This document shows positions 17,260 to 26,620 of a stretch of DNA of 64,000 nt, in pieces. How positions within the stretch are numbered: the stretch's first letter is position 1; each line of letters begins with the position of its first letter. The notes beneath the pieces are model-generated. The model saw only the letters and a program-made list of their open reading frames with translations, was not told where the DNA came from and made no database searches. Location of the stretch: contig JAYRRR010000001.1 of NCBI GenBank assembly GCA_041910015.1, positions 1 to 64,000 of the forward strand, read 5' to 3'. The DNA comes from RPQJ01 sp041910015 (GTDB taxonomy: Bacteria > Pseudomonadota > Gammaproteobacteria > Steroidobacterales > Steroidobacteraceae). Made by a program: the position numbers and the translations under genes.

Positions 17260-19308
17260 GTGAGACGAAGAAGGGTCGTGCGCCCCGCGCACGTGATTCG
17301 TCGAGCGCTGGATCGTTCAGTGGACAGACCGATCAGGCGGCGCGGGCCGCAGACCGACAGCGGTGACGCGAAGCCGGCGAACGAAGCCGGCCCCTCGTCG
17401 TCGTCGCGGCGCAAACGGCGACCCTTGCCCGCCCCGCTGCTGACGCTGCTCGACGAGCATCGACACATCGCGCGGCTGCTCGTGCTGCTGCAGCGGCAGG
17501 TCGACGTGCTGCAACACGGCGGTCGCGCGGATTTCGGAACCCTGCGTGCGGTGATGCACTACCTGACGCGTCATGCGGACCGTCATCACCATCCAAGGGA
17601 AGACCTGATTCTCGCGAAGGTCGAGGCAGCGAACCCGAAGGTCGCCGACATCACAACGGAACTGCGACGCGCGCACGCGAGTCTGGCCCGGCAGGGGCAG
17701 GACCTGCTCGTGCTGTTGCCCGGCAACGCACAGCACCTCAGGCGGGGGCAGGTCGAACGGCTGCGACAGAAACTCGCCGACTACGTGCTGCTGATGCGCC
17801 GGCACATGCACTTCGAGGAATCCATCGTCTTCGAGGAAGCAGAAAAGCGGTTCAGGAAAGCCGACTGGGCGGCCATCGAAGCCGCGGTACCATCGGTCGC
17901 CGACCCCATCTTCGGGGAAACGGTGGCGCCCGAGTACGAGGCCCTGCGCGCCAATTACCTCAACCGGGCCACGGCCGTCGCCATGGGCCCGGTGCCCGTG
18001 GGGCTGTTCGAGGTCGGTGCGAGCACGGCCGAGCGTCTGGCCTCGGCCGGTATCCGCGTCCGTGGCCTGCCGGGCGACCTCCTGCAGCATGCGCGAGCCC
18101 GGGCAGCGGTACGGCAACGTCGTCTGGAGATGCTGGTGGGCCGCGGCAAGCTCGGCGGCAAGCTCACGGCGCTGCAGGAACTCGGTCGGGCCCAGCTCGC
18201 GGGGCCCGCGGAGTATTTCTCGCTGGTCCGCAACGCCGTCCTCGCGGCCGGCAAAAGCCGCGGCGCCGCCGAGCCGGTGCCGCCGGAATCGGCGGCGACG
18301 GCGATGCTGGCCGCCGAGAAGCGCCTGTTCCAGGCGAGCAATGCCGCCGGCGTGAGCTGGCAGGCCGCGCTGCTGAACCTGATGCTGCGGACCACCATGA
18401 AACCGCTGTTTTCCTCGCTCGATACGAAACGTGCGAAGCAGGTGAGCAGTCTCGTGGCCAAATGGCAGCGACCACCGCCCGGCGTGCAGCTGAAGCCGGT
18501 CGGCGGAGAGGCCTTCCGGGCGGAGTGGGTCAAACCGATCGGCCTGCATCCGACGCCGCGACGGACGATTCTCTACCTGCCCGGCGGCGGCTTCTTCCTG
18601 CCGGCCACGTCCAAGCACGTCGCGATGCTCGCGAAGCTCGCGCGCATGACCAAGGCCCGGCCGTTGCTCGTCCACTACCGGCTCGCGCCGGATCACCCGT
18701 TCCCGGCGGGGCTGGAGGACGCGGTCGCCGCCTACCGCCACCTCCTCGATGCCGGCACGAGCCCGCAGGACATCGTCGTCGCGGGCGACTCGGCCGGCGG
18801 CTGCCTGACACTGTCACTGCTGCTGGCGCTACGCGAGCGGAGACTGCCGATGCCAGCCGGCGGCGCGATCCTCTCGGCGCTGTCCGACCTCAACTTCGTC
18901 GCGCCTTCGCGAACCTACAACCGCTGGCGCGATCCCATGCTGCCGACCGGCAGCACGTCCGAGTTCTTTGACTTCTACGCACCGGACATGGATCGCGACA
19001 ATCCGCTGGTGTCACCGATCTTCGGTGACTTCCACGGCTTCCCGCCGATGTTCGCGCAGGTGGGCAGCACGGAGATCCTCATCGACGACACCCTGCTGGT
19101 GGCGCGCAAGGCCCGCCTGCAGGGCGCGGACTTCGAGGTCGAGGTCTGGGAAGGCATGCCTCACGTCTGGCAACTGGCCGAGTTCCTGCCGGAGTCGAGA
19201 CGGGCCCTGGTGCAGATCGCGGGGTTCTTCGAAAAGGCATGGTTCCGCGCGCACAACCCGACGGCGGCGCGACGCCGCCGGGATGCCGAGGAGAACGCCG
19301 CAGCCTAG
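17260..19308 (+). CDS. Hemerythrin-domain / HSL-type esterase fusion protein
   Basis: A 682-residue two-domain protein from a GTG start. Residues about 58-200 form a hemerythrin/HHE domain with candidate di-iron ligands in LLDEHRHI, HYLTRHADRHHHPRED and RHMHFEES. Residues about 410-665 form an alpha/beta hydrolase of the hormone-sensitive-lipase family: oxyanion PGGGFF (HGGG variant, 441-446), nucleophile in GDSAGG (Ser511), acid near 609, His635 in MPHVW. A 200-residue linker separates them. The next gene makes wax ester or triacylglycerol, so an oxygen- or redox-sensing lipase on storage lipid is a reasonable guess, not shown. Confidence 0.8.
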   Translation: MRRRRVVRPAHVIRRALDRSVDRPIRRRGPQTDSGDAKPANEAGPSSSSRRKRRPLPAPLLTLLDEHRHIARLLVLLQRQVDVLQHGGRADFGTLRAVMHYLTRHADRHHHPREDLILAKVEAANPKVADITTELRRAHASLARQGQDLLVLLPGNAQHLRRGQVERLRQKLADYVLLMRRHMHFEESIVFEEAEKRFRKADWAAIEAAVPSVADPIFGETVAPEYEALRANYLNRATAVAMGPVPVGLFEVGASTAERLASAGIRVRGLPGDLLQHARARAAVRQRRLEMLVGRGKLGGKLTALQELGRAQLAGPAEYFSLVRNAVLAAGKSRGAAEPVPPESAATAMLAAEKRLFQASNAAGVSWQAALLNLMLRTTMKPLFSSLDTKRAKQVSSLVAKWQRPPPGVQLKPVGGEAFRAEWVKPIGLHPTPRRTILYLPGGGFFLPATSKHVAMLAKLARMTKARPLLVHYRLAPDHPFPAGLEDAVAAYRHLLDAGTSPQDIVVAGDSAGGCLTLSLLLALRERRLPMPAGGAILSALSDLNFVAPSRTYNRWRDPMLPTGSTSEFFDFYAPDMDRDNPLVSPIFGDFHGFPPMFAQVGSTEILIDDTLLVARKARLQGADFEVEVWEGMPHVWQLAEFLPESRRALVQIAGFFEKAWFRAHNPTAARRRRDAEENAAA

Positions 19309-19397
19309 GCGGCGTCGCTCGGCGCCGGCAATTGCCGGCGCGGGCGCTTTCGGGCCAATATGGCTCTTCCGCCGGGCCTGGCACATCCAGCGATCAC

Positions 19398-20972
19398 ATG
19401 AAACAACTCTCGGGTCTCGACGCGTCCTTTCTGCAACTCGAGCGCGGCAACACGATGCTGCACGGTGCGGCGCTCGCCATCTACGATCCCTCCACGGCCC
19501 CGGGTGGTTTCGTCCGCTACAAGGACATCCTGCGGTTCTTCACGTCGTGGATCATGCAGTTCCCGCAGTTCCGCCGCCGTCTCGTCACCGTGCCGTTCGC
19601 CCTCGACCGGCCGTACTGGATCGAGGAGCCGGACATCGACGTCGAGTTCCACGTGCGCCACATCGCGCTGCCCCGCCCCGGCGACTGGCGGCAGCTCGCC
19701 ATCCAGGTCGCGCGGTTGCATTCCCGCCGGCTCGATTTCACCAAGCCGCCCTGGGAGGTCTACGTCATCGAAGGTCTCGACAAGGTGCAGGGCGTGCCGC
19801 CCGGCAGCTTCGCGCTCTATTCCAAGATGCACCATTGCGCGGCGGACGGCGAACTCGGCATTGCAATGCTGCAGGCACTGCACACGCTGACGCCCACCGC
19901 GACCAAGAATTTCGCGGCGCCCGACCTCCAGGCCGTCGTGGATCGCGAACCGACGCACCTCGAGCTCTACTCGCGGGCCCTCGTAAACGGCCTCGAGAAG
20001 GTACCCGCGCTCGCACGCCTGACCGCCCGGTCCGTGGGGCGCCTCGGGCGGGTCGGGTTCGCGACCTTGCGGGAGGCTCGCGGGAAATACCGCGATTACC
20101 AGCAGGCGCTGCGCGCGCTCGTTTCGGCCGACCTGGGCGCCCTGCTGCCGAAATTCCCCGAGACGCGGTTCGGCGCCGACATCTCGGTCCATCGGGTGTT
20201 CGAGGCCGTCGGGCTTCCGATCGCGGATTTCAAGCTGGTCCGGCGTCACGTGCCGGAAGCCACGGTCAACGACCAGTTCCTGGCCGTCGTGGGTGGCGCG
20301 CTGCGCGAGTACCTCGAAAGCAAGGGCGAATTGCCCGACGAGTCGATGATGGCGGCGGTGCCACTGACGCTGCGCGGCACCGACAAGAGCCAGGAAGGCA
20401 ACCAGATCACGTTCACGTTCATGTCGGTGCACACCGACATCGCCGACCCGCTCGAACGCCTGCGCACCATCTCCGTCGAGGCGTCCAGAGCCAAGCAGTC
20501 ACTCGACGTACTCGGCAAGGAGTTCACGCGCGACCTGCTCGACGTGCTGCCCAACCCGCTGACGGAGGCGATGTCGCGGTACATCAAGCCGCCCGCCGTC
20601 GGCCTGGTCGTGTCGAACATCCACGGGCCCGACGTGCCGCTGTACATGGCGGGCGCCCGACTCGTGAGCTACACGCCGATCAGCATGCTGCTCGACGGCG
20701 CCGGTCTCAACGTCACCGGCTTCAGTTACGCGGGCACGCTGTGGGTGTGTGCCGTGTCCTGTCGCGAAATGCTGCCCGACCCTGCGTATCTGGCCGACTG
20801 CATGCGCCGCAGCTTTGCCGCGATCAAGGAAGCCGCGCTGCGTCAGCCGCTGCCGCACGCGCCGGCGAAGCCGCATGCGGGCAAGCGCCAGCAGCGGCCG
20901 AAGCCTGCGCCGCGCAAGCCACCCGCCGCCCGTCGGAGCGCAGGACGACGCAAGACGACCGCCCGCGCCTGA
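19398..20972 (+). CDS. Wax ester synthase / diacylglycerol acyltransferase (WS/DGAT)
   Basis: A 524-residue acyltransferase joining acyl-CoA to a fatty alcohol or diacylglycerol. The catalytic HHxxxDG motif is at 145-151 (MHHCAADGELG); PPWE and the late NIHGPDVPLYMAGARL are also family marks. The C-terminal 35 residues are Lys/Arg/Pro-rich and resemble a low-complexity tail. Start ATG 19398 gives the standard MKQLSGLDASFLQLE N-terminus. It is downstream of the esterase fusion with 89 bases between and probably shares its role in neutral lipid turnover. Confidence 0.93.
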   Translation: MKQLSGLDASFLQLERGNTMLHGAALAIYDPSTAPGGFVRYKDILRFFTSWIMQFPQFRRRLVTVPFALDRPYWIEEPDIDVEFHVRHIALPRPGDWRQLAIQVARLHSRRLDFTKPPWEVYVIEGLDKVQGVPPGSFALYSKMHHCAADGELGIAMLQALHTLTPTATKNFAAPDLQAVVDREPTHLELYSRALVNGLEKVPALARLTARSVGRLGRVGFATLREARGKYRDYQQALRALVSADLGALLPKFPETRFGADISVHRVFEAVGLPIADFKLVRRHVPEATVNDQFLAVVGGALREYLESKGELPDESMMAAVPLTLRGTDKSQEGNQITFTFMSVHTDIADPLERLRTISVEASRAKQSLDVLGKEFTRDLLDVLPNPLTEAMSRYIKPPAVGLVVSNIHGPDVPLYMAGARLVSYTPISMLLDGAGLNVTGFSYAGTLWVCAVSCREMLPDPAYLADCMRRSFAAIKEAALRQPLPHAPAKPHAGKRQQRPKPAPRKPPAARRSAGRRKTTARA

Positions 20973-20983
20973 TCGATCGCGGC

Positions 20984-22042
20984 CTAGGCCCGGCCGTGAA
21001 AGAACGCCTGCAGTTCCGCGGCAATCGCCAGGGCGATGCTCTGCGGGTCGCGGCCGCCGATCTGCAGTCCGATCGGTGCACGCAGTCGCCCCTGCAGCCG
21101 TCTTGCGTCGTCGCCGAGGTCGGCGAGCAATTGCCGACGCCGTGATTCGGGCCCGAGCAGACCGACGTACGGAATCGCCTCGGGCGCCAGCACCGCGAGC
21201 CACGCGAGATCCGTCGGCAGGTGATGACTCATGATCACCGCGGCATCGAACCGGGCGAGATCGATCTGGCCGACGTGACCGGGCGGTCGCAGCGTCAGCA
21301 CACGATGCGCGCGCGGCCACGACTCCGGCCGCGAGTACGCCGGCCGGTGATCGACCAGCGTGATGCGCCAGCCCATGGTCGCGCCGAACTCGACGAGCGG
21401 CTGGGCATCCGGGCCGCCTCCGACGACCAGCACGTCATGCAATTGCGGCGGCGTGGCGACGAACAACCGGATCCGCGGTTGCGCGCATTCGACGATGCCC
21501 GCGTCTTCCCGGCGCAGGGCCAGCTGCCCGGCAATCCACGCCTCGGCATCGGCCGGCGTGCCCGCCGGCAGTCGCGGGTCGCCGGACCACGTGGACGTGC
21601 CGACGGGCAGCGCTGCCAGCTCCGATTCCAGCACCATTCCCCAGGTGGGCGGCTGCCGGTCGGCGAGGTGAGCCATCAAGGTGCGCAGCGGTTCCCAGCC
21701 GTGCGACGGATCGAGCCGCATCAGCAGGATGTCCATGCTGCCCTCGCAGCCCAGCTCGAGCCCCCAGGGCGCCTTGCCGTCGCCACCGTGGTCGTACGAA
21801 ATCAGTTTCGGAACGCCGGTCTCGAACACGCTGACGGCCCGTTCCGCGATGTCGGCTTCGAGACAGCCGCCGGAAATCAGGCCTTCGACGGCCTTGTCGC
21901 GGCCGATCAGGATCTGCGCGCCGGCCTTGCGATACGTGGAGCCTCGCGTGGCGATCGTGGTCGCCAGCACGAGCGGCTCGCCGGCCGCCTGCGCTGCCGT
22001 GAAACGCGACTGCAACCTTTGCAGTGCGGAGTCCATCGGCAT
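20984..22042 (-). CDS. XdhC/CoxI-family protein
   Basis: A 352-residue protein. The N-terminal XdhC/CoxI domain has LATTIATRGSTYRKAGAQ and LISGGCLEADI; the C-terminal Rossmann domain has DVLVVGGGPDAQPLVEFGA and ends PIGLQIGGRDPQSIALAIAAEL. XdhC proteins deliver or sulfurate the molybdenum cofactor for xanthine-dehydrogenase-like enzymes. Start ATG 22042 overlaps the LLM gene stop by one base (TGATG), so it is the last gene of the long minus-strand operon. No molybdenum enzyme is in that operon, so its client is unknown. Confidence 0.85.
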   Translation of the reverse strand: MPMDSALQRLQSRFTAAQAAGEPLVLATTIATRGSTYRKAGAQILIGRDKAVEGLISGGCLEADIAERAVSVFETGVPKLISYDHGGDGKAPWGLELGCEGSMDILLMRLDPSHGWEPLRTLMAHLADRQPPTWGMVLESELAALPVGTSTWSGDPRLPAGTPADAEAWIAGQLALRREDAGIVECAQPRIRLFVATPPQLHDVLVVGGGPDAQPLVEFGATMGWRITLVDHRPAYSRPESWPRAHRVLTLRPPGHVGQIDLARFDAAVIMSHHLPTDLAWLAVLAPEAIPYVGLLGPESRRRQLLADLGDDARRLQGRLRAPIGLQIGGRDPQSIALAIAAELQAFFHGRA

Positions 22043-23079
22043 CAAGCCGTCCCTGCGTCGTCGCGCAACTGCGCGAGCATGCGCAATGCGGCCGCGTCAT
22101 CAGCCGGGTTCTCGGGCACCGGGATGGCGATACGGTCGACGAGGCCATCGAACCGGCGACGCAGCTCGCCCGCGACCGTCTCGAATCGTCCGCTGACCAG
22201 GAACTCGTCGACCATGCGGTCCTCGAACGCCGCGGGCATCTCCTTCCAGCGCTTCTCGCGCGTCATCTGCAGCAGGCGCTCGCCGAGCGTGCGCCAGCCG
22301 AACAGCTCGAGACTCGGCCAGTAGGCAGGTGTCGAGAACAGGAACGCGAGCATGGCGCGGAACCTTTCACGCTCCCGGGCCACCGCGGCTTCGTCGACGC
22401 CCATGGCGACCAGCACGTTCGCGACGATGAAAGGCCGTGCAAGCCCCGCCGCGCGGCGCTGCGCGCCCTCGGCGACCACCGGCAGGATCGCCTCGCGCAG
22501 GTAGCGCGGCGAGGTGTTGCTCGGGTGCGTGTGCATGCCGTCCGCGCATTCGCCGACCAGCGCGAGCATTTTCGGCCCGACGGCACCGAGCGCGAGCGGG
22601 ACGTCGGGTGCGTCGATGGGGCCGGGGTTGAAGAACGGCTGCAGGCGCGTGAACCGATAGTGCTCGCCCTGGTAATCGAGCGGCGCTCCGGTGCGGAACG
22701 TCCGGAAGATCGCCCGCAGCGAGCCGATGTACTCGCGCATGCCCGCGGCCGGTGGCAGCCAGCGCGCCGAGTAGCGGTCCTCGATGTTCTGCCTGACCTG
22801 CGTACCCAGCCCGAGCTCGAACCGCCCTCCGGACATGCGCTGCAGGTCCCAGGCGGCGAGCGCGACGTTCATCGGGCTGCGCGGGAACGCGACCAACACC
22901 GACGTCGCCACCTTCAGGCGCGTCGTGCAGGCGAGCGCCTGACAGGCGAGCAGCAGGCCGTCGTGAACGGCATCCGGGACATTGAGCCCCTGGTAACCGA
23001 GCGCCTCGACGCGACGCGCGTACGCGCCGATCGCTTCCGGGCCCATCGTCTCGGGCGTATTGGCAAACACCTCGAGCAT
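22042..23079 (-). CDS. LLM-class (F420-dependent-type) oxidoreductase, TIGR03617-like
   Basis: A 345-residue TIM-barrel protein of the bacterial luciferase-like superfamily, close to the F420-dependent group that includes PDB entries annotated as TIGR03617. Marks are AYARRVEALGYQGLNVPD, TSVLVAFPRSPMNVALAAWDLQ, SGGRFELGLGTQ and GEHYRFTRLQPFFNPGPI. It probably uses F420 or FMN to reduce or oxygenate a hydrophobic CoA or ring intermediate. It has a clear paralogue at 47843-48913 with the same motifs. It sits between an SDR and the XdhC-like gene in one operon. Confidence 0.88.
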   Translation of the reverse strand: MLEVFANTPETMGPEAIGAYARRVEALGYQGLNVPDAVHDGLLLACQALACTTRLKVATSVLVAFPRSPMNVALAAWDLQRMSGGRFELGLGTQVRQNIEDRYSARWLPPAAGMREYIGSLRAIFRTFRTGAPLDYQGEHYRFTRLQPFFNPGPIDAPDVPLALGAVGPKMLALVGECADGMHTHPSNTSPRYLREAILPVVAEGAQRRAAGLARPFIVANVLVAMGVDEAAVARERERFRAMLAFLFSTPAYWPSLELFGWRTLGERLLQMTREKRWKEMPAAFEDRMVDEFLVSGRFETVAGELRRRFDGLVDRIAIPVPENPADDAAALRMLAQLRDDAGTA

Positions 23080-23098
23080 GATTCGCTCCCGTCTCCTG

Positions 23099-23953
23099 TT
23101 ATGGCTCGAAGCCTGCCAGCGGTGCGCGTCCGTCGAGCGCGTGGACGGTCGCGCCGAGCTCGCGCAACAGCTCGAGGCTCAAGGCGCGACGGCCGGAGAG
23201 CCCGGACGGCGGGCGGCAGCACAGTTCGAGCACGGCCTCGACCATCGCTTCCATGGGTTCCATGTGGGCGACGGCGTCGATGGCACCGAGCGCAAGGGCG
23301 CCTTCGCTGGCCACGGCCTCGACCGGCGCCACGGCGTTGACGGCGATGTTGGCATCGGCCAGCTCGCAGGCCAGACCCGTCGTCAGGCGCTCGAGCGCCG
23401 CCTTGCTCGAGGCATAGATCGACGGCCCGACGTGCGCATTGAACTTGTAGAACCGCTCGTCGCGATCGAAGGGCGCCGGCGCCGGGTGATTGCGCGTGGT
23501 GCTGGACACGTTGACGATCCAGCCCGCGCCCCGCTGCGTCATGCTCGGCACGCATTGCTGGATGAGTTCCAGCGGCGCGAAGTAATTGACCTCGAAGCAG
23601 CGCCGGACATGCGACGGCGTCTGCTGCCGGGCGGCCTCGTAGCGGGCCCAGGCGGCATTGTTGACCAGGATATCGACACCGCCGAACCGCTCGATGGTCT
23701 CGGGCACGATGTGGCCGCGCTTGGCGGGGTCGACGAGGTCGGCGGTGATCATGGTGCACTCGCCGCCGAGCGCCCGGATGCGATCGGCCGTTTCCTGCAG
23801 GGATCCGGCGAGCCGACGCTCGCCAGCCTTCTCCGTACGGGCCACGAGCGCCACACGCGCCCCTTCGGCGGCCAGGCGCAGCGCCGTCGCACTGCCGATG
23901 CCGCGGCTCGCGCCGGTGACGATGGCCACCTTGTCCTGCAGTCGCTGGCTCAT
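23099..23953 (-). CDS. Short-chain dehydrogenase/reductase (SDR)
   Basis: A 284-residue classical SDR. Cofactor loop TGASRGIG (residues 13-20), NNAA, and the catalytic Ser-Tyr-Lys set in NVSST and YASSKAALER are intact. The Arg in the basic position after beta2 (LVARTEKAG) suggests NADP(H) or NAD(H) without certainty. It has an insert (KAGERRLAGSLQETADRI) and a long C-terminal tail. Likely oxidises a hydroxyacyl-CoA or ring alcohol in the operon's pathway. Confidence 0.88.
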   Translation of the reverse strand: MSQRLQDKVAIVTGASRGIGSATALRLAAEGARVALVARTEKAGERRLAGSLQETADRIRALGGECTMITADLVDPAKRGHIVPETIERFGGVDILVNNAAWARYEAARQQTPSHVRRCFEVNYFAPLELIQQCVPSMTQRGAGWIVNVSSTTRNHPAPAPFDRDERFYKFNAHVGPSIYASSKAALERLTTGLACELADANIAVNAVAPVEAVASEGALALGAIDAVAHMEPMEAMVEAVLELCCRPPSGLSGRRALSLELLRELGATVHALDGRAPLAGFEP

Positions 23954-24018
23954 GCGGATGCCGTGCCTCCCGGAAGTCTTCGATTCGACATCGATGCGAT
24001 GCGTGCGTGCATGCGCGG

Positions 24019-25419
24019 TCAGTGCTGGCGGTAGCGGCGCTGCACGTGCTCCTGCCGCACGGCGATCGCGGCCCGCCGCTGTTCCGCCGTGACGCGCGCG
24101 GTGCCGGGCGGCAGGTGCCGGTCGATGTCGGCGAGCGGCACGCGTTTCGCCGTGGCCCAGGGCCAGTCGTCCTTCGGCTTGTGCGAATACGCCCAGCGCA
24201 CGGCCATGTAGCCCTCGGGGTGGCCCGTCGTGTCCACCCAGTTGGCCACGCCCGGGTCGCGATGCGCGATCACGTAACGAAGCACGTTGTCCGGATCGCG
24301 GTGCGCCTGGAATGCGTTCAGGCTGCTCTGGTAATTGGCGAAGTCGAACGACTCGCCCCAGAGGTTGCCGAGGTGGAAGCCGATGTACTCCGGCTCGATC
24401 GGCTGGTGCAGTTCGACGATCAGCGCCTCGTCCGCGCCGAGTTCGTAGATGCCGCCCGAGTAGATGTTGGTCGTCATGCCGCCGGCGGTCGCGAGCGAGG
24501 CGGCGTTCGGCTTGTTGAAATCGTTGCGGGGCATCATGCGGCTCGGCGCGCCGTCCTTGCCACCGTACGCTTCCAGCGTCACGGCATAGAACTCGTTCCA
24601 GAACCAGACCTGATTGCGCGTGAAGAGCCCGATGTCCTCCATCTGGCGCGCGGCCGCGTCGGGCGTGTGGGCGGGCATCGGCTCGCCCAGCCGGTCGTTG
24701 CGGTAGATGAAGAGCTCGAGCAGGTCTTCGTTCTCCCAATCGCAAAAGAGCTCGCGCAACATCACGACCTCGCTGGTGTACTCGCGGCTGACGTCCTGCC
24801 CATCGCGGCTCCTGCGCGTCTTCACGGCCTGCGTGCACATGAAGTTGCCCGTGTAGCCCGCCGGCCGCGTCGGCGCGAGCAGGATCTCGAAGCGGCCGTC
24901 GTCGTCGACCTGCAGCTCGCTGGAATCCAGCACGTCACAGTTGACGCGCGAGCCCGGCGCCAGCTCCGCGAGGCTGCCCGAGTCGCCCGCGTAGCCGCTC
25001 GGCGTCTGGAAGATCACGTAGTGCGGTGCCTTGCGGCAGCCCGCCGGCGCACTCTGGCCACGCCAGGCGCTCGTGTCGCCCGCCCGTCCGCGGATGGTGT
25101 AACTAAAACGGCCATCGATCGGGGCCGCGAGGTATGTCGCATCGGAATTGTCGATGGTCGAGCGGTTGAGCGGCTGGATCGCCCGCACGAAGTACGGGAA
25201 CTCGGGCGTGGGCCCGAGGCCGCGCGCGAGCGAGCCGTAGAGGAAGCCCAGCACGTAGCGGTAGCCTTCGGCCAGATTGCGCGGCGTCGCAGGCGCCGGC
25301 CAGCGCGCGGGGTCGTCGAGCCCCGAGCGCGCCTCGTTCAGACGCGCGATGAAGGTATCCCATGCGCTCCGCAGCCGCATCGCGGCCGCGCCAGTCGCCT
25401 GCACGTCGTCGTGGCTCAT
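24019..25419 (-). CDS. DUF1214-domain protein, first copy
   Basis: A 466-residue protein with a DUF1214-type core. Visible blocks are EGYRYVLGFLYGSLARGL, the glycine/Asp-rich RGRAGDTSAWRG, GRFEILLAPTRPAGYTGNF, the Trp-rich NQVWFWNEFYAVTLEAYGG and the closing IAHRDPGVANWVDTTGHPEGYM. GGAGG lies 9 bases before ATG 25419. The start overlaps the sulfotransferase stop as ATGA. A second, shorter DUF1214 gene with its own sulfotransferase partner lies at 32937-34061. Family function is unknown. Confidence 0.75.
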   Translation of the reverse strand: MSHDDVQATGAAAMRLRSAWDTFIARLNEARSGLDDPARWPAPATPRNLAEGYRYVLGFLYGSLARGLGPTPEFPYFVRAIQPLNRSTIDNSDATYLAAPIDGRFSYTIRGRAGDTSAWRGQSAPAGCRKAPHYVIFQTPSGYAGDSGSLAELAPGSRVNCDVLDSSELQVDDDGRFEILLAPTRPAGYTGNFMCTQAVKTRRSRDGQDVSREYTSEVVMLRELFCDWENEDLLELFIYRNDRLGEPMPAHTPDAAARQMEDIGLFTRNQVWFWNEFYAVTLEAYGGKDGAPSRMMPRNDFNKPNAASLATAGGMTTNIYSGGIYELGADEALIVELHQPIEPEYIGFHLGNLWGESFDFANYQSSLNAFQAHRDPDNVLRYVIAHRDPGVANWVDTTGHPEGYMAVRWAYSHKPKDDWPWATAKRVPLADIDRHLPPGTARVTAEQRRAAIAVRQEHVQRRYRQH

Positions 25420-26612
25420 GATCGTCGACCTCCATCGGCCGCAGGCGTGTCGCCGCTTTGCCCGCTGCACGCCGGCACGGCGTCCCAGCCGAAACGCTCG
25501 AACAGCGGCGCCAGCTCGCGGCGGATCTCGGCGTCGTCGAGACCGAATTCCGCGAGACTGTAGCGGTGTTCCGTCTCGTGCCGGCGTGCCTTCTCCTGCT
25601 CCTGCCGCAGGCTCTCGCGAGATGCGTCGCTCATGCCCAGCCCGAGGTCGGCGTAGATCTTCGCGACGGCCCGCGCCGGCTCGGCGACCAGTTCGCGGTA
25701 GTCGACCACCGCCACGGGCACCTGTGGATGCCTCGCGAGCGCCTGCAACGGATAGAGGTAGCTCTCGTACGACAGCGAAACCATGGCCCGGACGGACTCA
25801 CGGATCTTGTTCGCGTCGACGTTGCCCTGGTGCTTCCAGCTCACGCTCAGCAGCTTGAGCAGGCTCGGGATCGTCTCGTAGGGATTGCGGTAGAGCACGA
25901 CGAAGCGCGCATCCGGGAAGACCTCGAGGATCGACTCGATCCGGCCGCACCAGGCGGGGTTCTTGCTGAGATGGATCCGGTTCCGGCCATTGAGATGGAG
26001 CTGTCGACGCACGCAGTCCCGGTAAAAGCCCATCAGCCGGCGCCGTTCCGCGGCCGGTCGCCGGTCGATGTGGAAGAAGTCGACGTCGCCCATGAACGGC
26101 AGCTTGGTCATCCAGAAGCCCGAGGCGCAGGAGTCGTAGAAGACGAGATCGTCCTCCTCCGGCATGTCGAGCCCCATCTGATGGATGTGCCGCGTCGGGC
26201 CGAATTTGCGGTCCTCCCAGGCGGCGAGCCGCCGCGCGAGACGCCTGCCGAGCATATGGCGGTCCAGCCAAGCCACGAGCCGCACGGCCTTCTTCTCGAG
26301 CAGTGCGGGCAGGCGCAGCTCCCAGTATTTGAAGGCGCTGAACTGCGGGTCGGCGCACATCAGGCGGTGCGCGAGCGTCGTGCCGCTGCGCGCATGGCCG
26401 ATGACGAACACCGGCGCCTTCGCCCGCACGCGCCAGAGGCCGGGAAACAGGATTCCGTCGAGGAAATAGCAGAGCGCATGGCCCGCCGCGCGCAGCGGCA
26501 ACGTCAGCCCGAGCAGACGTTGCAGGCTGCGGCGACGCCGCGCATCGGGCAAGCCGGCAACGAGCCGGCGGAATCTTCGCCAGGTCGCGAAATCGAAGTA
26601 GAACAGCATCAT
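25416..26612 (-). CDS. Sulfotransferase family protein, first copy
   Basis: A 398-residue sulfotransferase-fold protein. The PAPS phosphate-sulfate loop is VIGHARSGTTLAHRLM (about residues 69-84) and the 3'-phosphate site is RFVVLYRNPYETIPSL. Further marks are HLSKNPAWCGRIESIL and the RRHETEHRYSLAEFGLDD tail found in the bacterial Sulfotransfer_3 group. It would transfer sulfate, or possibly only bind a nucleotide, to a hydrophobic hydroxyl. It is translationally coupled to the DUF1214 gene downstream and follows the acyl-CoA synthetase by 8 bases. Confidence 0.85.
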   Translation of the reverse strand: MMLFYFDFATWRRFRRLVAGLPDARRRRSLQRLLGLTLPLRAAGHALCYFLDGILFPGLWRVRAKAPVFVIGHARSGTTLAHRLMCADPQFSAFKYWELRLPALLEKKAVRLVAWLDRHMLGRRLARRLAAWEDRKFGPTRHIHQMGLDMPEEDDLVFYDSCASGFWMTKLPFMGDVDFFHIDRRPAAERRRLMGFYRDCVRRQLHLNGRNRIHLSKNPAWCGRIESILEVFPDARFVVLYRNPYETIPSLLKLLSVSWKHQGNVDANKIRESVRAMVSLSYESYLYPLQALARHPQVPVAVVDYRELVAEPARAVAKIYADLGLGMSDASRESLRQEQEKARRHETEHRYSLAEFGLDDAEIRRELAPLFERFGWDAVPACSGQSGDTPAADGGRRS

Positions 26613-26620
26613 CGCCGGTT

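Noticed and set aside
16561..22042. A molybdenum hydroxylase (xanthine or CO dehydrogenase) locus
   Set aside because: Only a MobA-like and an XdhC-like accessory gene are present; no large molybdopterin or iron-sulfur subunit is in the window.
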